The notes below the pieces were generated by a model. That model was not told the DNA's origin and did no database searches. It was given only the letters and a program-made list of their open reading frames with translations. The translations under genes and the position numbers were made by a program. A stretch of 64,000 nucleotides of DNA from Streptomyces alanosinicus (GTDB taxonomy: Bacteria > Actinomycetota > Actinomycetes > Streptomycetales > Streptomycetaceae), in contig NZ_BMVG01000006.1 of the NCBI RefSeq assembly GCF_014650595.1, forward strand, positions 124,001 to 188,000, in the 5' to 3' direction. Positions within the stretch are counted from its first letter, which is position 1. Every line of letters starts with the position of its first letter. Below, in pieces: positions 17,163 through 25,697 of the stretch.

Positions 17163-18041
17163 ATGGCCACCACCGACCGGCAGGCCACGACGCTGGCCCT
17201 CGCACACGCGCTGTCAGCCGCCGAACGCGGCCTGGCCGTCATCCCCCTGTCCCGGACGAAGCTCCCGGCCCTGCGCTCCCCCCACAGCGACCACCCCGAC
17301 CCGGCCGGACCACGCTGCCACGGCGAGTGCGGCCGCTTCGGCCATGGCGTGTACGACGCCTCGACCGACCCGTTCCGTATCCGCGAGCTGTTCGCCGCCG
17401 CGCCCTGGGCTACGGGTTACGGCATCGCGTGTGGGCTGCCGCCGTACCACCTGATCGGCGTCGACCTGGACACCAAGTCCGGTACCGACTCCTCGACCGC
17501 GCTGCGTGAACTGGCCCTGCGCCATCTGTTCACGATTCCGGAGACGGTCGTCGTCCGCACCCCGAGCGGCGGGCGTCACCTGTGGCTGACCGGCCCGCCG
17601 GACGTCGTCGTACCGAACTCCGCCGGCCGGCTCGCCCCCGGGATCGACATCCGCGGCGCCGGCGGCTACCTCGTGGGACCGGGCTCCCGCACCGAGCACG
17701 GCGTGTACACGACCACGCCGGGCACCGCGCACCTGGCCCCCGCGTCCTGCCCGCCCTCCCTGCTGCGCCTGCTCGTGCCGCCACCCCGGCCCGCACACCC
17801 GGTCCCGGCCCCAGCGGCGCCCGGTGACCATGGCCGCGGCCTGGTCCAGTTCGTCCTCTGCGCGCACGAGGGCCAGCGCAACACCCGCCTGTTCTGGGCG
17901 GCCTGCCGCGCCTACGAGAACGGCATCGGCCCCGCCCTGGTGGACGCCCTGACCGAGGCGGCCGTCGACGCCGGCCTGTCGGAACGCGAGGCACGGGCGA
18001 CGATCGCCTCGGCGGCACGGATGACGGGGCACCGGCCGTGA
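17163..18041 (+). CDS. Bifunctional primase/polymerase (prim-pol) domain protein
   Basis: 292 residues from ATG 17163, chosen because GGAG lies just upstream and the prim-pol fold begins right after it; longer in-frame starts to 17013 exist but add non-domain sequence. Prim-pol signatures are present: GIACGLPPYHLIGVDLDTKSG with the metal-binding DLD pair, and TPSGGRHLWL with the conserved His. A C-terminal helical part (GRGLVQFVLCAHEGQRN) follows a Pro-rich hinge. The domain family makes primers or extends DNA in plasmids, phages and actinobacterial chromosomes. No phage or plasmid gene is next to it, so the role is unclear. Confidence 0.85.
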   Translation: MATTDRQATTLALAHALSAAERGLAVIPLSRTKLPALRSPHSDHPDPAGPRCHGECGRFGHGVYDASTDPFRIRELFAAAPWATGYGIACGLPPYHLIGVDLDTKSGTDSSTALRELALRHLFTIPETVVVRTPSGGRHLWLTGPPDVVVPNSAGRLAPGIDIRGAGGYLVGPGSRTEHGVYTTTPGTAHLAPASCPPSLLRLLVPPPRPAHPVPAPAAPGDHGRGLVQFVLCAHEGQRNTRLFWAACRAYENGIGPALVDALTEAAVDAGLSEREARATIASAARMTGHRP

Positions 18042-18090
18042 GGAGGGCACACCGGCCGTGACGGCGCACCGGCCCTGACGGCTCCCTTCG

Positions 18091-18150
18091 GGTCTCTTCG
18101 GGTCTCTTCGGGTCTCTTCGGGTCTCTTCGGGTCTCTTCGGGTCTCTTCG
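18091..18150. repeat. Six perfect 10-bp tandem repeats
   Basis: GGTCTCTTCG repeats six times without a mismatch, preceded by a degenerate copy GCTCCCTTCG. It sits in the short gap between convergent genes. Ten base pairs equals about one helical turn. Copy number is likely to vary between strains. Confidence 0.95.
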
Positions 18151-18176
18151 GGCGAGTGGAGCCGGGCCGGCCTGTG

Positions 18177-18860
18177 TCATGAGGTCGGTGGCACGGGTTC
18201 CCCGCCGAGCAGCTCGATGATGTCCCGCACCGACCAGTGGCCGGCCGCGCCGGGACACGCGGACACGTACGCGGCCACCGACTCCGTGTCCCAGGCACCG
18301 GCCGACAGCAGACCGGAGCAGAGGAAGCGGACGTACGCGGGCGACGGGGCGACCCACGGGACATCGCCCATCTGCCACGGGGCCGTGAAGGTCACGACGG
18401 GCAGGCCGTCGACCTGCCCGGCACACACCAGGGTTTCGTAGCGGCCCTCGCCCAGGACGGCGCGACCGCTCGACAGCGCTTGCCCCAGGTCCAGAAGCAC
18501 ACCGGGGTCCCGGTACATCTCCTGAACCGCGATGTCGGAGAACTGTTCCGCCGTCACCAGGTGTGCCCGCGCCAGGACCCGCCCCCCGCCCCGCGGATCG
18601 TAGAAGGCCCGGCCACCGCCCCAGACACGTGACTCGGTGGCGAAGTACATCGCGCCGGCCAGTTCCACCGGGACCGACCTCGTGGGCATGGCCCGGTTGC
18701 GGCACCCCGGATACTCCCTCGCCGCCCCGGGAGGCCGCCCGCCCTTGATGTAGGCGGCGAGTCGGTCCAGATGCGTGTTGGAGCCGTACGACGTGTACCA
18801 GACCCGCGCGGGACACGGATCGCTCGGCAACGCCGGGTCGATGCTGGGCAGGGCCATCAC
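18177..18860 (-). CDS. Gamma-glutamylcyclotransferase-like protein
   Basis: 227 residues. The N-terminal VWYTSYGSNTHLDRL matches the YGSN substrate loop that defines the GGCT/BtrG-like fold. These enzymes cyclise gamma-glutamyl groups to release 5-oxoproline and an amine; in Streptomyces many are mislabelled as histone deacetylases. A further conserved segment is REYPGCRNRAMPTRSVPVELAGAMYFA. GTG at 18860 and ATG at 18857 are both possible starts; GGGAG lies nine bases before the GTG. It converges on the prim-pol gene. The physiological substrate is unknown. Confidence 0.75.
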   Translation of the reverse strand: MMALPSIDPALPSDPCPARVWYTSYGSNTHLDRLAAYIKGGRPPGAAREYPGCRNRAMPTRSVPVELAGAMYFATESRVWGGGRAFYDPRGGGRVLARAHLVTAEQFSDIAVQEMYRDPGVLLDLGQALSSGRAVLGEGRYETLVCAGQVDGLPVVTFTAPWQMGDVPWVAPSPAYVRFLCSGLLSAGAWDTESVAAYVSACPGAAGHWSVRDIIELLGGEPVPPTS

Positions 18861-18919
18861 GCTTCGCTGCTCCCGTGAGGCGCGGTCACTCCGCGCGGAT
18901 GCCTGGGCAGATGGAACGC

Positions 18920-18952
18920 AGAAGGGGTGCCTCCCCGAGAGACACCCCTTCT
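18920..18952 (-). terminator. Hairpin downstream of tRNA-Ser(UGA)
   Basis: 10-bp stem AGAAGGGGTG with its complement around a 13-base loop, 26 bp past the tRNA 3' end. Confidence 0.75.
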
Positions 18953-18977
18953 GACCAGCACTGGAATTGAGCTGCTG

Positions 18978-19062
18978 CGGTGGGTGTGGGATTTGAACCC
19001 ACGGTGACTCGCGCCACGACGGTTTTCAAGACCGTTCCCTTAGGCCGCTCGGGCAACCCACC
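18978..19062 (-). tRNA. tRNA-Ser (anticodon UGA)
   Basis: 85-nt class II tRNA: acceptor GGTGGGT with ACCCACC, anticodon loop CTTGAAA (TGA), long variable arm, T-loop GGTTCAAATCC. Confidence 0.97.
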
Positions 19063-19245
19063 TAGCCCCCGTCCACCTGGGACGGAGCGGGTACAGCGTA
19101 CCGGGATCGAACGTGCGGCGGGCCGTGTGGTCCGCCCGGGCCCGAAAGCCGGCCCGGGGCAGCGCCGAAGTCGGCGTACCAGGCTACGAGTTCCTGGCGG
19201 CGTTCCTGGCGGCGTCCCCACGCGTGCGTGCCGTTCGTCGCGCTG

Positions 19246-20796
19246 TCAGCTGTCGCCCGCCCGGGAGCCGAGGGTCAGCTCGACCGTGTGCTCCGAGCCG
19301 CCCCGCTTGTAGGTGATCGTGACCTTGTCGCCGGGCTTGTGGGTCCAGATCTCGCCGATCAGGGTCGGGCCGCTGTCGATCACCATGTCGTCCAGCTTGA
19401 TGATCACGTCGCCTGGCTTGAGGCCCGCCTTGTCGGCCGGGCCGCCCGACTCGACCGCGGCGGCGCCGGCCGTGCCCTGGTCGGTGATCTTCGCGCCGTC
19501 GGTGGAGTCCTGCAGCGAGACGGAGGCGCCGATCTTGGCGTACACCGGCTTGCCGGTCTTGATCAGCTGCTGGGCGACGTACTTGGCCTGGTCGATCGGG
19601 ATGGCGAAGCCCAGGCCGATCGAGCCGGACTGGCCGGAACCGCCGAAGCCGCCGCCGCTGGTGGACGACTGGATCGCCGAGTTGATGCCGATGACCGCGC
19701 CGGAGGCGTCCAGCAGCGGGCCGCCGGAGTTGCCCGGGTTGATCGACGCGTCCGTCTGCAGGGCGCTCATGTACGACGCCTTGCTGCCGGAGCTGCCGTC
19801 GCTGGAGGCCACCGGGCGGTTCTTGGCGCTGATGATGCCGGTCGTCACCGTGTTGGACAGGCCGAAGGGGGCGCCGATGGCGATCGTCTCGTCGCCGACC
19901 GCCACCTTGTCGGAGTCGCCGAGGGCGAGCGGCTTGAGGTCCGACGGGGCGTTCTTCAGCTTGATGACGGCGACGTCGTAGCCCTGCGCGTGGCCGACGA
20001 TCTCGGCGTCGTACTTCTTGCCGTTGGGGAACGTGGCCGAGAGCTTGCCCCCGTTGACCGCGTCGGCCACCACGTGGTTGTTGGTGACGATGTGGCCCTG
20101 GGTGTCGAAGACGAAGCCGGTGCCCGTGCCGCCCTCGCCGTTGCTGCTCTCCGCCTCGATCGTGACCGTGCTGGGCAGTGCCTTGGCGGCCACGTTGGCG
20201 ATCGTGCCCGGTGCGCGCTTGACCTGCGTGGCGCTGCTCTCGGAGGCGGAGACGGTGGTGGAGCCGTTGCTGTCGTTGTCCTTGGCCAGGGTGTAACCGA
20301 GGCCGCCGCCCAGGCCGCCCGCGACCAGCGCGGCCACCAGGACCGCGGCGACGAGCCCGCCGCGTCCGCCGCGCGGCCTGGGGGCGGGCTGCTGGTACGA
20401 CCCTCCCCAGCCGCCCGGGCCGCCATAGCCACCGCCGCCCGGGCCGCCATAGCCACCGCCGCCCGGGCCGCCATAGCCACCGCCGCCCGGGCCGCCGTAG
20501 CCACCGCCGCCGCCCGCACCGCCGTCACCGTAGGCCGGGCCCTCGCCGTACGGCGTGGTGGCAGGCGCCGGAGGCGGCCAGGAGCCCTCGGGGGCCGGGC
20601 CGGCGGGGTGCGGGGCGGAGGCCGGGCCGGGCTGTGCCTCGGCGGCGGCCGGAGCGTCCTGGGGTACCGGCGGAAGGGGAGCCGTCGGCGCGTTCTCCTC
20701 GGGTGCGGAGCCCTGCGGGGAGGCGGGAGAGGCCACCGGCACGGGAGGCGCGGACGGGGCCGGAGGTACCTCGTTGCCCTCGTTCTCGGTGCTCAC
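19246..20796 (-). CDS. HtrA-like membrane-anchored serine protease with PDZ domain
   Basis: 516 residues. A cytoplasmic Pro-rich N-terminus ends in four near-identical GGPGGGGY repeats (about 95-125), then one transmembrane helix (about 145-172), a trypsin-like protease domain and a C-terminal PDZ domain (from about 415; GGPADKAGLKPGDVI). The catalytic triad is visible: His241 in TNNHVV, Asp274 in YDVAVIKL and Ser357 in GNSGGPL. The protease faces the outside of the membrane and degrades or refolds damaged exported proteins. It lies leftward with a 220-bp upstream region shared with the divergent GDPD gene. All active-site residues are intact. Confidence 0.95.
   Translation of the reverse strand: MSTENEGNEVPPAPSAPPVPVASPASPQGSAPEENAPTAPLPPVPQDAPAAAEAQPGPASAPHPAGPAPEGSWPPPAPATTPYGEGPAYGDGGAGGGGGYGGPGGGGYGGPGGGGYGGPGGGGYGGPGGWGGSYQQPAPRPRGGRGGLVAAVLVAALVAGGLGGGLGYTLAKDNDSNGSTTVSASESSATQVKRAPGTIANVAAKALPSTVTIEAESSNGEGGTGTGFVFDTQGHIVTNNHVVADAVNGGKLSATFPNGKKYDAEIVGHAQGYDVAVIKLKNAPSDLKPLALGDSDKVAVGDETIAIGAPFGLSNTVTTGIISAKNRPVASSDGSSGSKASYMSALQTDASINPGNSGGPLLDASGAVIGINSAIQSSTSGGGFGGSGQSGSIGLGFAIPIDQAKYVAQQLIKTGKPVYAKIGASVSLQDSTDGAKITDQGTAGAAAVESGGPADKAGLKPGDVIIKLDDMVIDSGPTLIGEIWTHKPGDKVTITYKRGGSEHTVELTLGSRAGDS
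20419..20510. repeat. 24-bp tandem repeats inside the HtrA gene
   Basis: About four copies of a 24-bp unit (CCGCCATAGCCACCGCCGCC plus CGGG on the plus strand) encode GGPGGGGY. Near identity at DNA level shows recent duplication. Confidence 0.9.
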
Positions 20797-21020
20797 AGCT
20801 CTTCTCCTCGATCCACAGCTGGTTCCCGTTTTTGTATGCGGTCAGCTTTTCCCACGGGCCGTCAGAGCACCATAAGCGGTGGCTGTGGGTCCGTGGCCTT
20901 TCTTTATAAGGGAGCTTTCAGGCAAAAGTTATATAAACCAACAAGGGCGGGTGCCGCCGTTCGCCGCGCGGACGCGTCCACGCCGCCGTACGTCCCCCAT
21001 GACGATGGCACCATGACGCG

Positions 21021-21851
21021 GTGACCCACGCACCACAGCGCTCCATCCAGGTCGTCGCCCACCGAGGCGCCTCAGAAGACGCGCCCGAACACACTCTGGC
21101 CGCCTACAAGAAGGCCATCGAGGACGGCGCCGACGCTCTTGAGTGTGACGTACGACTGACCGCCGACGGCCATCTGGTCTGCGTCCACGACCGCCGGGTG
21201 AACCGCACCTCCAACGGCCGCGGCGCCGTCTCCGCACTGGAGCTGGCCGATCTCGCCGCCCTTGACTTCGGCTCCTGGAAGACACGTGACGCCTGGCGTC
21301 TGCGGGACGAGGAGCCCGACTGGGTGCACCGGCCCGAGGACCCGGCGGACACCTCGGTGCTCACCCTGGAGCGGCTGCTGGAGCTGGTCGCGGACGCCGG
21401 ACGGCGGGTGGAGCTGGCCATCGAGACCAAGCACCCCACGCGCTGGGCCGGCCAGGTCGAGGAGCGGCTGCTGACCCTGCTGAAGCGGTTCGGGCTGGAC
21501 GCGCCGGCCTCCGCCGCCGAGTCCCCGGTCCGGGTCATGAGCTTCTCGGCGCGCTCGCTGCAGCGCGTGCGTGCCGCCTCTCCGATGCTGCCGACGGTCT
21601 ACCTGGTGCAGTTCCTCACACCACGGCTGCGCGACGGGCGGCTGCCCGCGGGCGTGCGGATCGCGGGGCCCTCGATGCGCATCGTGCGCAATCACCCCGG
21701 CTATGTGGCACGGCTGAAACGCGCCGGTCATCAGGTCCATGTCTGGACCGTGAACGAACCCGAGGACGTCGACCTCTGTGTGGAGCTGGGTATCGACGCC
21801 ATCATCACCAACCGCCCGCGCGAAGTCCTGCGACAGTTGGGGCGTATGTGA
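21021..21851 (+). CDS. Glycerophosphodiester phosphodiesterase
   Basis: 276 residues, one complete GDPD TIM barrel. VAHRGASEDAPEHTLAA and VHDRRVNRT carry the two catalytic His residues (HRG and HDR), ALECDVRLTADG carries the Glu/Asp metal ligands, and VHVWTVNEPED with IITNRP closes the barrel. The enzyme hydrolyses deacylated phospholipids to sn-glycerol 3-phosphate and an alcohol. There is no signal peptide, so it acts in the cytoplasm. The GTG start has only a weak ribosome site. The gene is divergent from the HtrA protease gene. Confidence 0.93.
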   Translation: MTHAPQRSIQVVAHRGASEDAPEHTLAAYKKAIEDGADALECDVRLTADGHLVCVHDRRVNRTSNGRGAVSALELADLAALDFGSWKTRDAWRLRDEEPDWVHRPEDPADTSVLTLERLLELVADAGRRVELAIETKHPTRWAGQVEERLLTLLKRFGLDAPASAAESPVRVMSFSARSLQRVRAASPMLPTVYLVQFLTPRLRDGRLPAGVRIAGPSMRIVRNHPGYVARLKRAGHQVHVWTVNEPEDVDLCVELGIDAIITNRPREVLRQLGRM

Positions 21852-22106
21852 CCTCAAGAGGGCGGTAAGGAGCCGTGCGCATCCCTTGACCCTGCTGTGC
21901 GGCTGCTGAATCCTCCAGTCTCGGCCACACCAATGAAATCCAGCCATATGGCGACCTGAGGAAAGGCCTTCGTCACAGGGAGTGCTCCGGCGCGTTCGCT
22001 CCGTACAAGGTCGTTGCGAATGCGTCACCGGAAGAGGATTGGCCGGTTTCCGGTACAGGCCAATGGGGCATCCACACCGTGGCGTGGGGCAAAGGAGGTC
22101 TCGGGG

Positions 22107-22658
22107 GTGGCGTTGGTGGTGGCACAGGAGGTGCCCACGTCGTCGAGCATGGCCGTACCCCATGGCCCTGCGGGCGTGGGGAAGGCAAGGCACCGGATGC
22201 GTTCGCAGTTGCGCAGCGGTGGCGTATCCGATTCGGTCATCGACGATGCCGTACTGATCCTTTCCGAACTGCTGAGCAATGCCTGCAAGCACGGGCGGCC
22301 CCTGGGCGACGCGCTCGCCGGCGACGGTGATGTGCGCGCCGCGTGGCGGGTCGACACCCGGGGCCGGCTCATCGTCGAGGTGACGGACGGCGGCGGCCCG
22401 ACCCGCCCGGCGCCGGCCACCCCGTCGGTGACCGCGCACGGCGGGCGGGGGCTGAACATCATCACGGCTCTCGCCGACGACTGGGGGGTCCGGGACGACG
22501 CCCGCGGCGAGGTGACGGTCTGGGTGGTGGTCCACGTGGACGTCCACGATCCCGATGCCGGGTGCCGCCGGGACGGTTTCGCTACGCGCGTCACTGCCCC
22601 CGCGCTCGCGGACATGGCAGGCCTGGACTTCGCCGACGCCTTCGACGACCTGGACTGA
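22107..22658 (+). CDS. RsbW-like ATP-binding protein (anti-sigma factor family)
   Basis: 183 residues from GTG 22107, fixed by a very strong AAAGGAGG eight bases upstream; an in-frame ATG at 22014 would add 31 residues without a ribosome site. It has a single HATPase_c fold: N-box ILSELLSNACKHG, G1 EVTDGGGP and G2 GGRGLNII. Streptomyces encode many such kinases that bind anti-anti-sigma factors or sigma factors of the SigB type. The acidic tail (DFADAFDDLD) is unusual. No partner gene is adjacent. Confidence 0.85.
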   Translation: MALVVAQEVPTSSSMAVPHGPAGVGKARHRMRSQLRSGGVSDSVIDDAVLILSELLSNACKHGRPLGDALAGDGDVRAAWRVDTRGRLIVEVTDGGGPTRPAPATPSVTAHGGRGLNIITALADDWGVRDDARGEVTVWVVVHVDVHDPDAGCRRDGFATRVTAPALADMAGLDFADAFDDLD

Positions 22659-22815
22659 ACGCCACGCCGGGGACGTGGCCAAGGGCCGGGGCAACAGACA
22701 CGCCCGAGGGGAAGAAGGCCCGAAGAGCGCGCGGAGCAGGACCGGAGCCGGGATGGAGCCGATCCGGAGCGGGCGCCGAGCGGGCCTGGGAACGGATCTC
22801 CGGACGCCCCCGGGG

Positions 22816-22865
22816 TTGTCCACAGGTTCACACCTCTGGCGTCCCGCTGACGTGCGTTGTCCACA
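22816..22865 (+). promoter_or_regulatory. Two direct DnaA boxes upstream of the DUF5926 gene
   Basis: Two exact copies of TTGTCCACA, the Streptomyces DnaA box consensus, lie at 22816 and 22857, 41 bp apart in the same orientation and 75 bp before the start codon. They may bring this gene under DnaA control or titrate DnaA. Confidence 0.75.
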
Positions 22866-22939
22866 GGTTCCCGCCGGTCACGGCCTGAACGGCTAGGCTC
22901 CCGCCCGTACCAGAAAAGCCGTAACCGGGAGACCCCACG

Positions 22940-23905
22940 ATGGCCAAGAAGCGACCCCAGACGAAGGCCGAGCGATCCCAGCCGATCGACGGCGAGATCC
23001 CGGTGGTCGGCGCCCGCGAGCCCTGCCCCTGCGGCAGCGGCCGGCGCTACAAGGCGTGCCACGGCCGGGCCGCGGCACACGCGGTGACCGAGCTGGTGCA
23101 CCGCCCGTTCGAGGGGCTGCCCGGTGAGGGCGACTGGGTGGCACTGCGCGAGCTGGTGCCGGCCGCCACGGTCGCGCTGACCCTCAAGGACGGCCTGCCC
23201 GAGGGCGTCCCCTCGGTCACGCTCGCCACGGTGCTGCCGATGGCCTGGCCCGCGCTGCGCCGCGACGACGGCTCGGTCCTGATCGGCCTGCAGAACGACA
23301 CGGCGTCCGGCGACCTCAGCCGCGACCTCGCCGACACCCTCCTGCGCGCGCTCCAGGCCGAGCCCGGCACCCCGGTGCAGGGCCGCCGCGCCCCGGCCGA
23401 CGGTCCGCGGCTGCAGGAGGTGCTGGACCTCGACGCGCCGTTCGAGCCGGTCGTGCAGAGCGGCTTCGAGTTCTGGGTGCCGGACGCGGAGAACGCCACG
23501 CCGGACGTGACCGCGTCCCTGGAGCGGGCCAACGCCGCCGCCATCCCGACGGCGAAGCTGACCGGTGTGGACGCCGCGTACTGGTGCGAGACCCCGGAGA
23601 AGAACCACCTGCGCTGGGTGATGCCGCATCCGGAGGAGCAGCTTCTGGACGCTCTCGCGCGCCTGCACGCGGTGGGCCGCTCCAACCTGGGCGAGGGCAC
23701 CCGGCTCGTGGGCTCCTTCCGTGCTCACGGCCTCACCGTGCCGGTCTGGGACCTGCCGAGCGGGGTCACGGCGGACGACGTGGAGAAGCCCGCCACCGAG
23801 TTCGCCGAGCGCCTGGCCGCCGCCCTCGCCACCACCGAGCCGCTCACCCCGGACGAGCGCCGGGCGCGCGGCGGACTGACCAACCGACAGGTCACGCTCA
23901 GCTGA
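22940..23905 (+). CDS. DUF5926 protein with SEC-C zinc motif
   Basis: 321 residues. The basic N-terminus (AKKRPQTKAERSQ) is followed by EPCPCGSGRRYKACHG, the SEC-C motif (C-x-C-x8-C-H) that binds zinc in SecA and many other proteins. The rest is the DUF5926 domain common to actinobacteria (HLRWVMPHPEEQLLDALARL, GTRLVGSFRAHGL), sometimes mislabelled topoisomerase. Its function is unknown. It is single and rightward, with two DnaA boxes in its upstream region. Confidence 0.88.
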   Translation: MAKKRPQTKAERSQPIDGEIPVVGAREPCPCGSGRRYKACHGRAAAHAVTELVHRPFEGLPGEGDWVALRELVPAATVALTLKDGLPEGVPSVTLATVLPMAWPALRRDDGSVLIGLQNDTASGDLSRDLADTLLRALQAEPGTPVQGRRAPADGPRLQEVLDLDAPFEPVVQSGFEFWVPDAENATPDVTASLERANAAAIPTAKLTGVDAAYWCETPEKNHLRWVMPHPEEQLLDALARLHAVGRSNLGEGTRLVGSFRAHGLTVPVWDLPSGVTADDVEKPATEFAERLAAALATTEPLTPDERRARGGLTNRQVTLS

Positions 23906-24148
23906 CGCCGTCGTGGGGCGCGCGTCACAACTGAACGGTCGGTGAGCCGGGAGCGCGCCCCCGAAACGGGTGACTCCTGTCACAACTCCCCCTGGTAACA
24001 GGGAAATCGGTGGCTGAATGCCCCGGACGGAATTTGCGAACCGCCGATCTCTTGTTACCGTTCCAGTAGCCCGGTTGCTGGTGCATCCCCCGTCGCCAGC
24101 AACCGGGTCTTTCCATGTCCGCGTCCGCTGTACAGCCGTCGCGGAGTG
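23906..24148 (+). ncRNA. Candidate small RNA or long 3' region with terminator
   Basis: 243 bp without a convincing reading frame. A 12-bp perfect stem (CCCGGTTGCTGG at 24070-24081 with CCAGCAACCGGG at 24096-24107) is followed by TCTTTCC and would terminate rightward transcription 165 bp past the DUF5926 stop. The sequence before it (TTGTTACCGTTCCAG and GGTAACAGGG) is AT-richer than the surroundings and could be a separate short transcript. Whether an independent RNA exists is not shown by sequence alone. Confidence 0.25.
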
Positions 24149-24976
24149 TCAACTCCTGCCCTTGGCCCCGGTGTTGCCGTCGCCGTGCGCCGCGTCACTG
24201 CCCGAGCGCAGCAGCAGCATCCCGTCGGTCCCGCGCGAGGCGAACTCGTTCACGGCCGAGTAGGCGTCCGGTCCGCCCTTGATGTGCTGACGGGGCGTCT
24301 CGCAGGTGGCGGGCTCGTCGTCGGTGCCCGTGACGCAGTGCATCTGCACACTGCGGCCGTCCGGACCCAGCAGGCTCAGCACGGAGTCCAGCGACCGGCC
24401 GGTGGTGTTGCGGTAGTAGGTACGGGCCCAGGTGTCCGCGCCCTGTGTCAGCACACAGGTCTGCGCCTCCAGGCCGTCCGGGGAGGTCAGCTGGGGGCCG
24501 CACCGCGTGGCGGTGTCCAGGCCGAGCCCGAGCAGCCGGGTCGCCTCGCTGGGCGAGGGGATCTTCGCGTCGGCGGAACCGGCGGCGTCCTCGGCTCCCG
24601 CCGCGCCCTCACGCGTCCCGGCGCCGGCCTTGGCGCCGCCCTTCCGCGACCCCGCGGCATGGTCGTGCCCGGAGTCCCCACCATGCCCGGAGCCGCCCCC
24701 GTGCCCCGGGGTCCGCACGGCGTCGCGTGGTTCTCCCGCCATCGCGTGCCGGGCCGCCTCGCTCACCTGTCCCGCTGAGGCCATGGCCAGCGGCAACGCG
24801 ACCGCGGCCGCCACGACGCCGAGGAGCCCGAGCAGCCACAGTGTTCGGGGATCCCGTCCACGCACCGTCTCCGGCCGCTCCGCGCGGCGCGGTGACCGGC
24901 GGCCGTGCCGCCCGGAGGACCGGCTCTCCTGTCCCCCCGAAGACCGACCGCCCTGACCCCCAGAAATTCGCACCAT
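24149..24976 (-). CDS. Membrane-anchored hypothetical protein
   Basis: 275 residues. A basic, Arg/Ser/Gly-rich cytoplasmic N-terminus (about 1-42) precedes one hydrophobic helix (TLWLLGLLGVVAAAVALPLAMA, about 45-67). Then comes a His/Gly/Ala-rich low-complexity segment (GHGGGSGHGGDSGHDHAAG) and an extracytoplasmic domain from about 140, with three Cys-containing segments (TRCGPQ, EAQTCVL, MHCVTG, TCETP). Four cysteines would allow two disulfides outside the cell. I do not recognise the domain. The His-rich stretch could bind metal. It precedes no clear operon partner. Confidence 0.75.
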   Translation of the reverse strand: MVRISGGQGGRSSGGQESRSSGRHGRRSPRRAERPETVRGRDPRTLWLLGLLGVVAAAVALPLAMASAGQVSEAARHAMAGEPRDAVRTPGHGGGSGHGGDSGHDHAAGSRKGGAKAGAGTREGAAGAEDAAGSADAKIPSPSEATRLLGLGLDTATRCGPQLTSPDGLEAQTCVLTQGADTWARTYYRNTTGRSLDSVLSLLGPDGRSVQMHCVTGTDDEPATCETPRQHIKGGPDAYSAVNEFASRGTDGMLLLRSGSDAAHGDGNTGAKGRS

Positions 24977-25031
24977 GTGCGGAAGATAACGAGCCCGCGA
25001 GGCCCGCCCGACGCACCCGCGCCGCAGACCC

Positions 25032-25697
25032 CTAGAACTCGGGTGCGCTCACACCCGTACGAGTGAGGGCGTCGACCACGGCGTCGACGACCGCCTCGAC
25101 GTCGGGCACCCAGGGCGCGGCCGAGCCGGGCAGCGGGGCGCGCTCCCAGCGGACACCGCCCTGGCCGGTCTCGGACGGGGGCAGGGCGAGATAGCCGCCC
25201 TCCCCGTGAAAGCGCAGGGAACCGGGGACGAAGTCCTTGGCGTAGAGCAGTTCGCCGAGCTGCTGCATGGAGTACGGCTTGACGAGCAGCGCCCAGCGGT
25301 TCGGCGAGGCGATCACCGGGCCGAGGCGCATGCCCCGCCGGTCGAGCAGGGCGAGGGCATGCGAGGCGGCGAGCGCCGGCAGGCTGACCGCGCAGGGCGC
25401 CGTGCCTCCGGTGGCCAGGACGATCGGCGCGCTCGGCCGGTTGGTCCACCACCAGCGCACCATGCGTGCGTCGGTCGTGGCCGTGAGCAGGCCCGGGTCG
25501 AAGGGGTGCGCACCGGGCACCGTGCACTCGGGGTCGGGGCAGGCGCAGCGGGCCCGGCCCTGCGGGTCCGGGGCCACGCCCGGGAGTACCGGCCACTGCC
25601 ATTCGGTCGCGAAGGTCAGGGCCGCGCTGATCAGCTCAGGCCTCCCGTCATTCCGCCTGGACAGGAGCCTGCGTCGCCTTCCGAGGATCTCGCGCAT
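25032..25697 (-). CDS. Prim-pol-fold protein lacking catalytic residues
   Basis: 221 residues starting with REILGRRRRLLSRR, related to the bifunctional DNA primase/polymerase N-terminal family (TFATEWQWPVLPGVAPDP, CACPDPECTVPGAHP, MVRWWWTNRPSAPIVLATG). Where active prim-pol proteins have the metal pair DLD, this one reads VSLPAL, and the GGRHLW motif is replaced by a different sequence (PNRWALLVKP). It is therefore probably not a polymerase but a structural or regulatory descendant. An Arg-rich N-terminus could bind nucleic acid. It lies upstream of the hypothetical membrane protein gene, 55 bp apart, so the two may be co-transcribed. Confidence 0.75.
   Translation of the reverse strand: MREILGRRRRLLSRRNDGRPELISAALTFATEWQWPVLPGVAPDPQGRARCACPDPECTVPGAHPFDPGLLTATTDARMVRWWWTNRPSAPIVLATGGTAPCAVSLPALAASHALALLDRRGMRLGPVIASPNRWALLVKPYSMQQLGELLYAKDFVPGSLRFHGEGGYLALPPSETGQGGVRWERAPLPGSAAPWVPDVEAVVDAVVDALTRTGVSAPEF

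Noticed and set aside
18091..18150. CRISPR-like array
   Set aside because: Repeats are contiguous 10-mers without spacers, and no cas gene is present.
24001..24110. c-di-AMP (ydaO) riboswitch
   Set aside because: The conserved ydaO core sequences are absent and the downstream gene is on the opposite strand.
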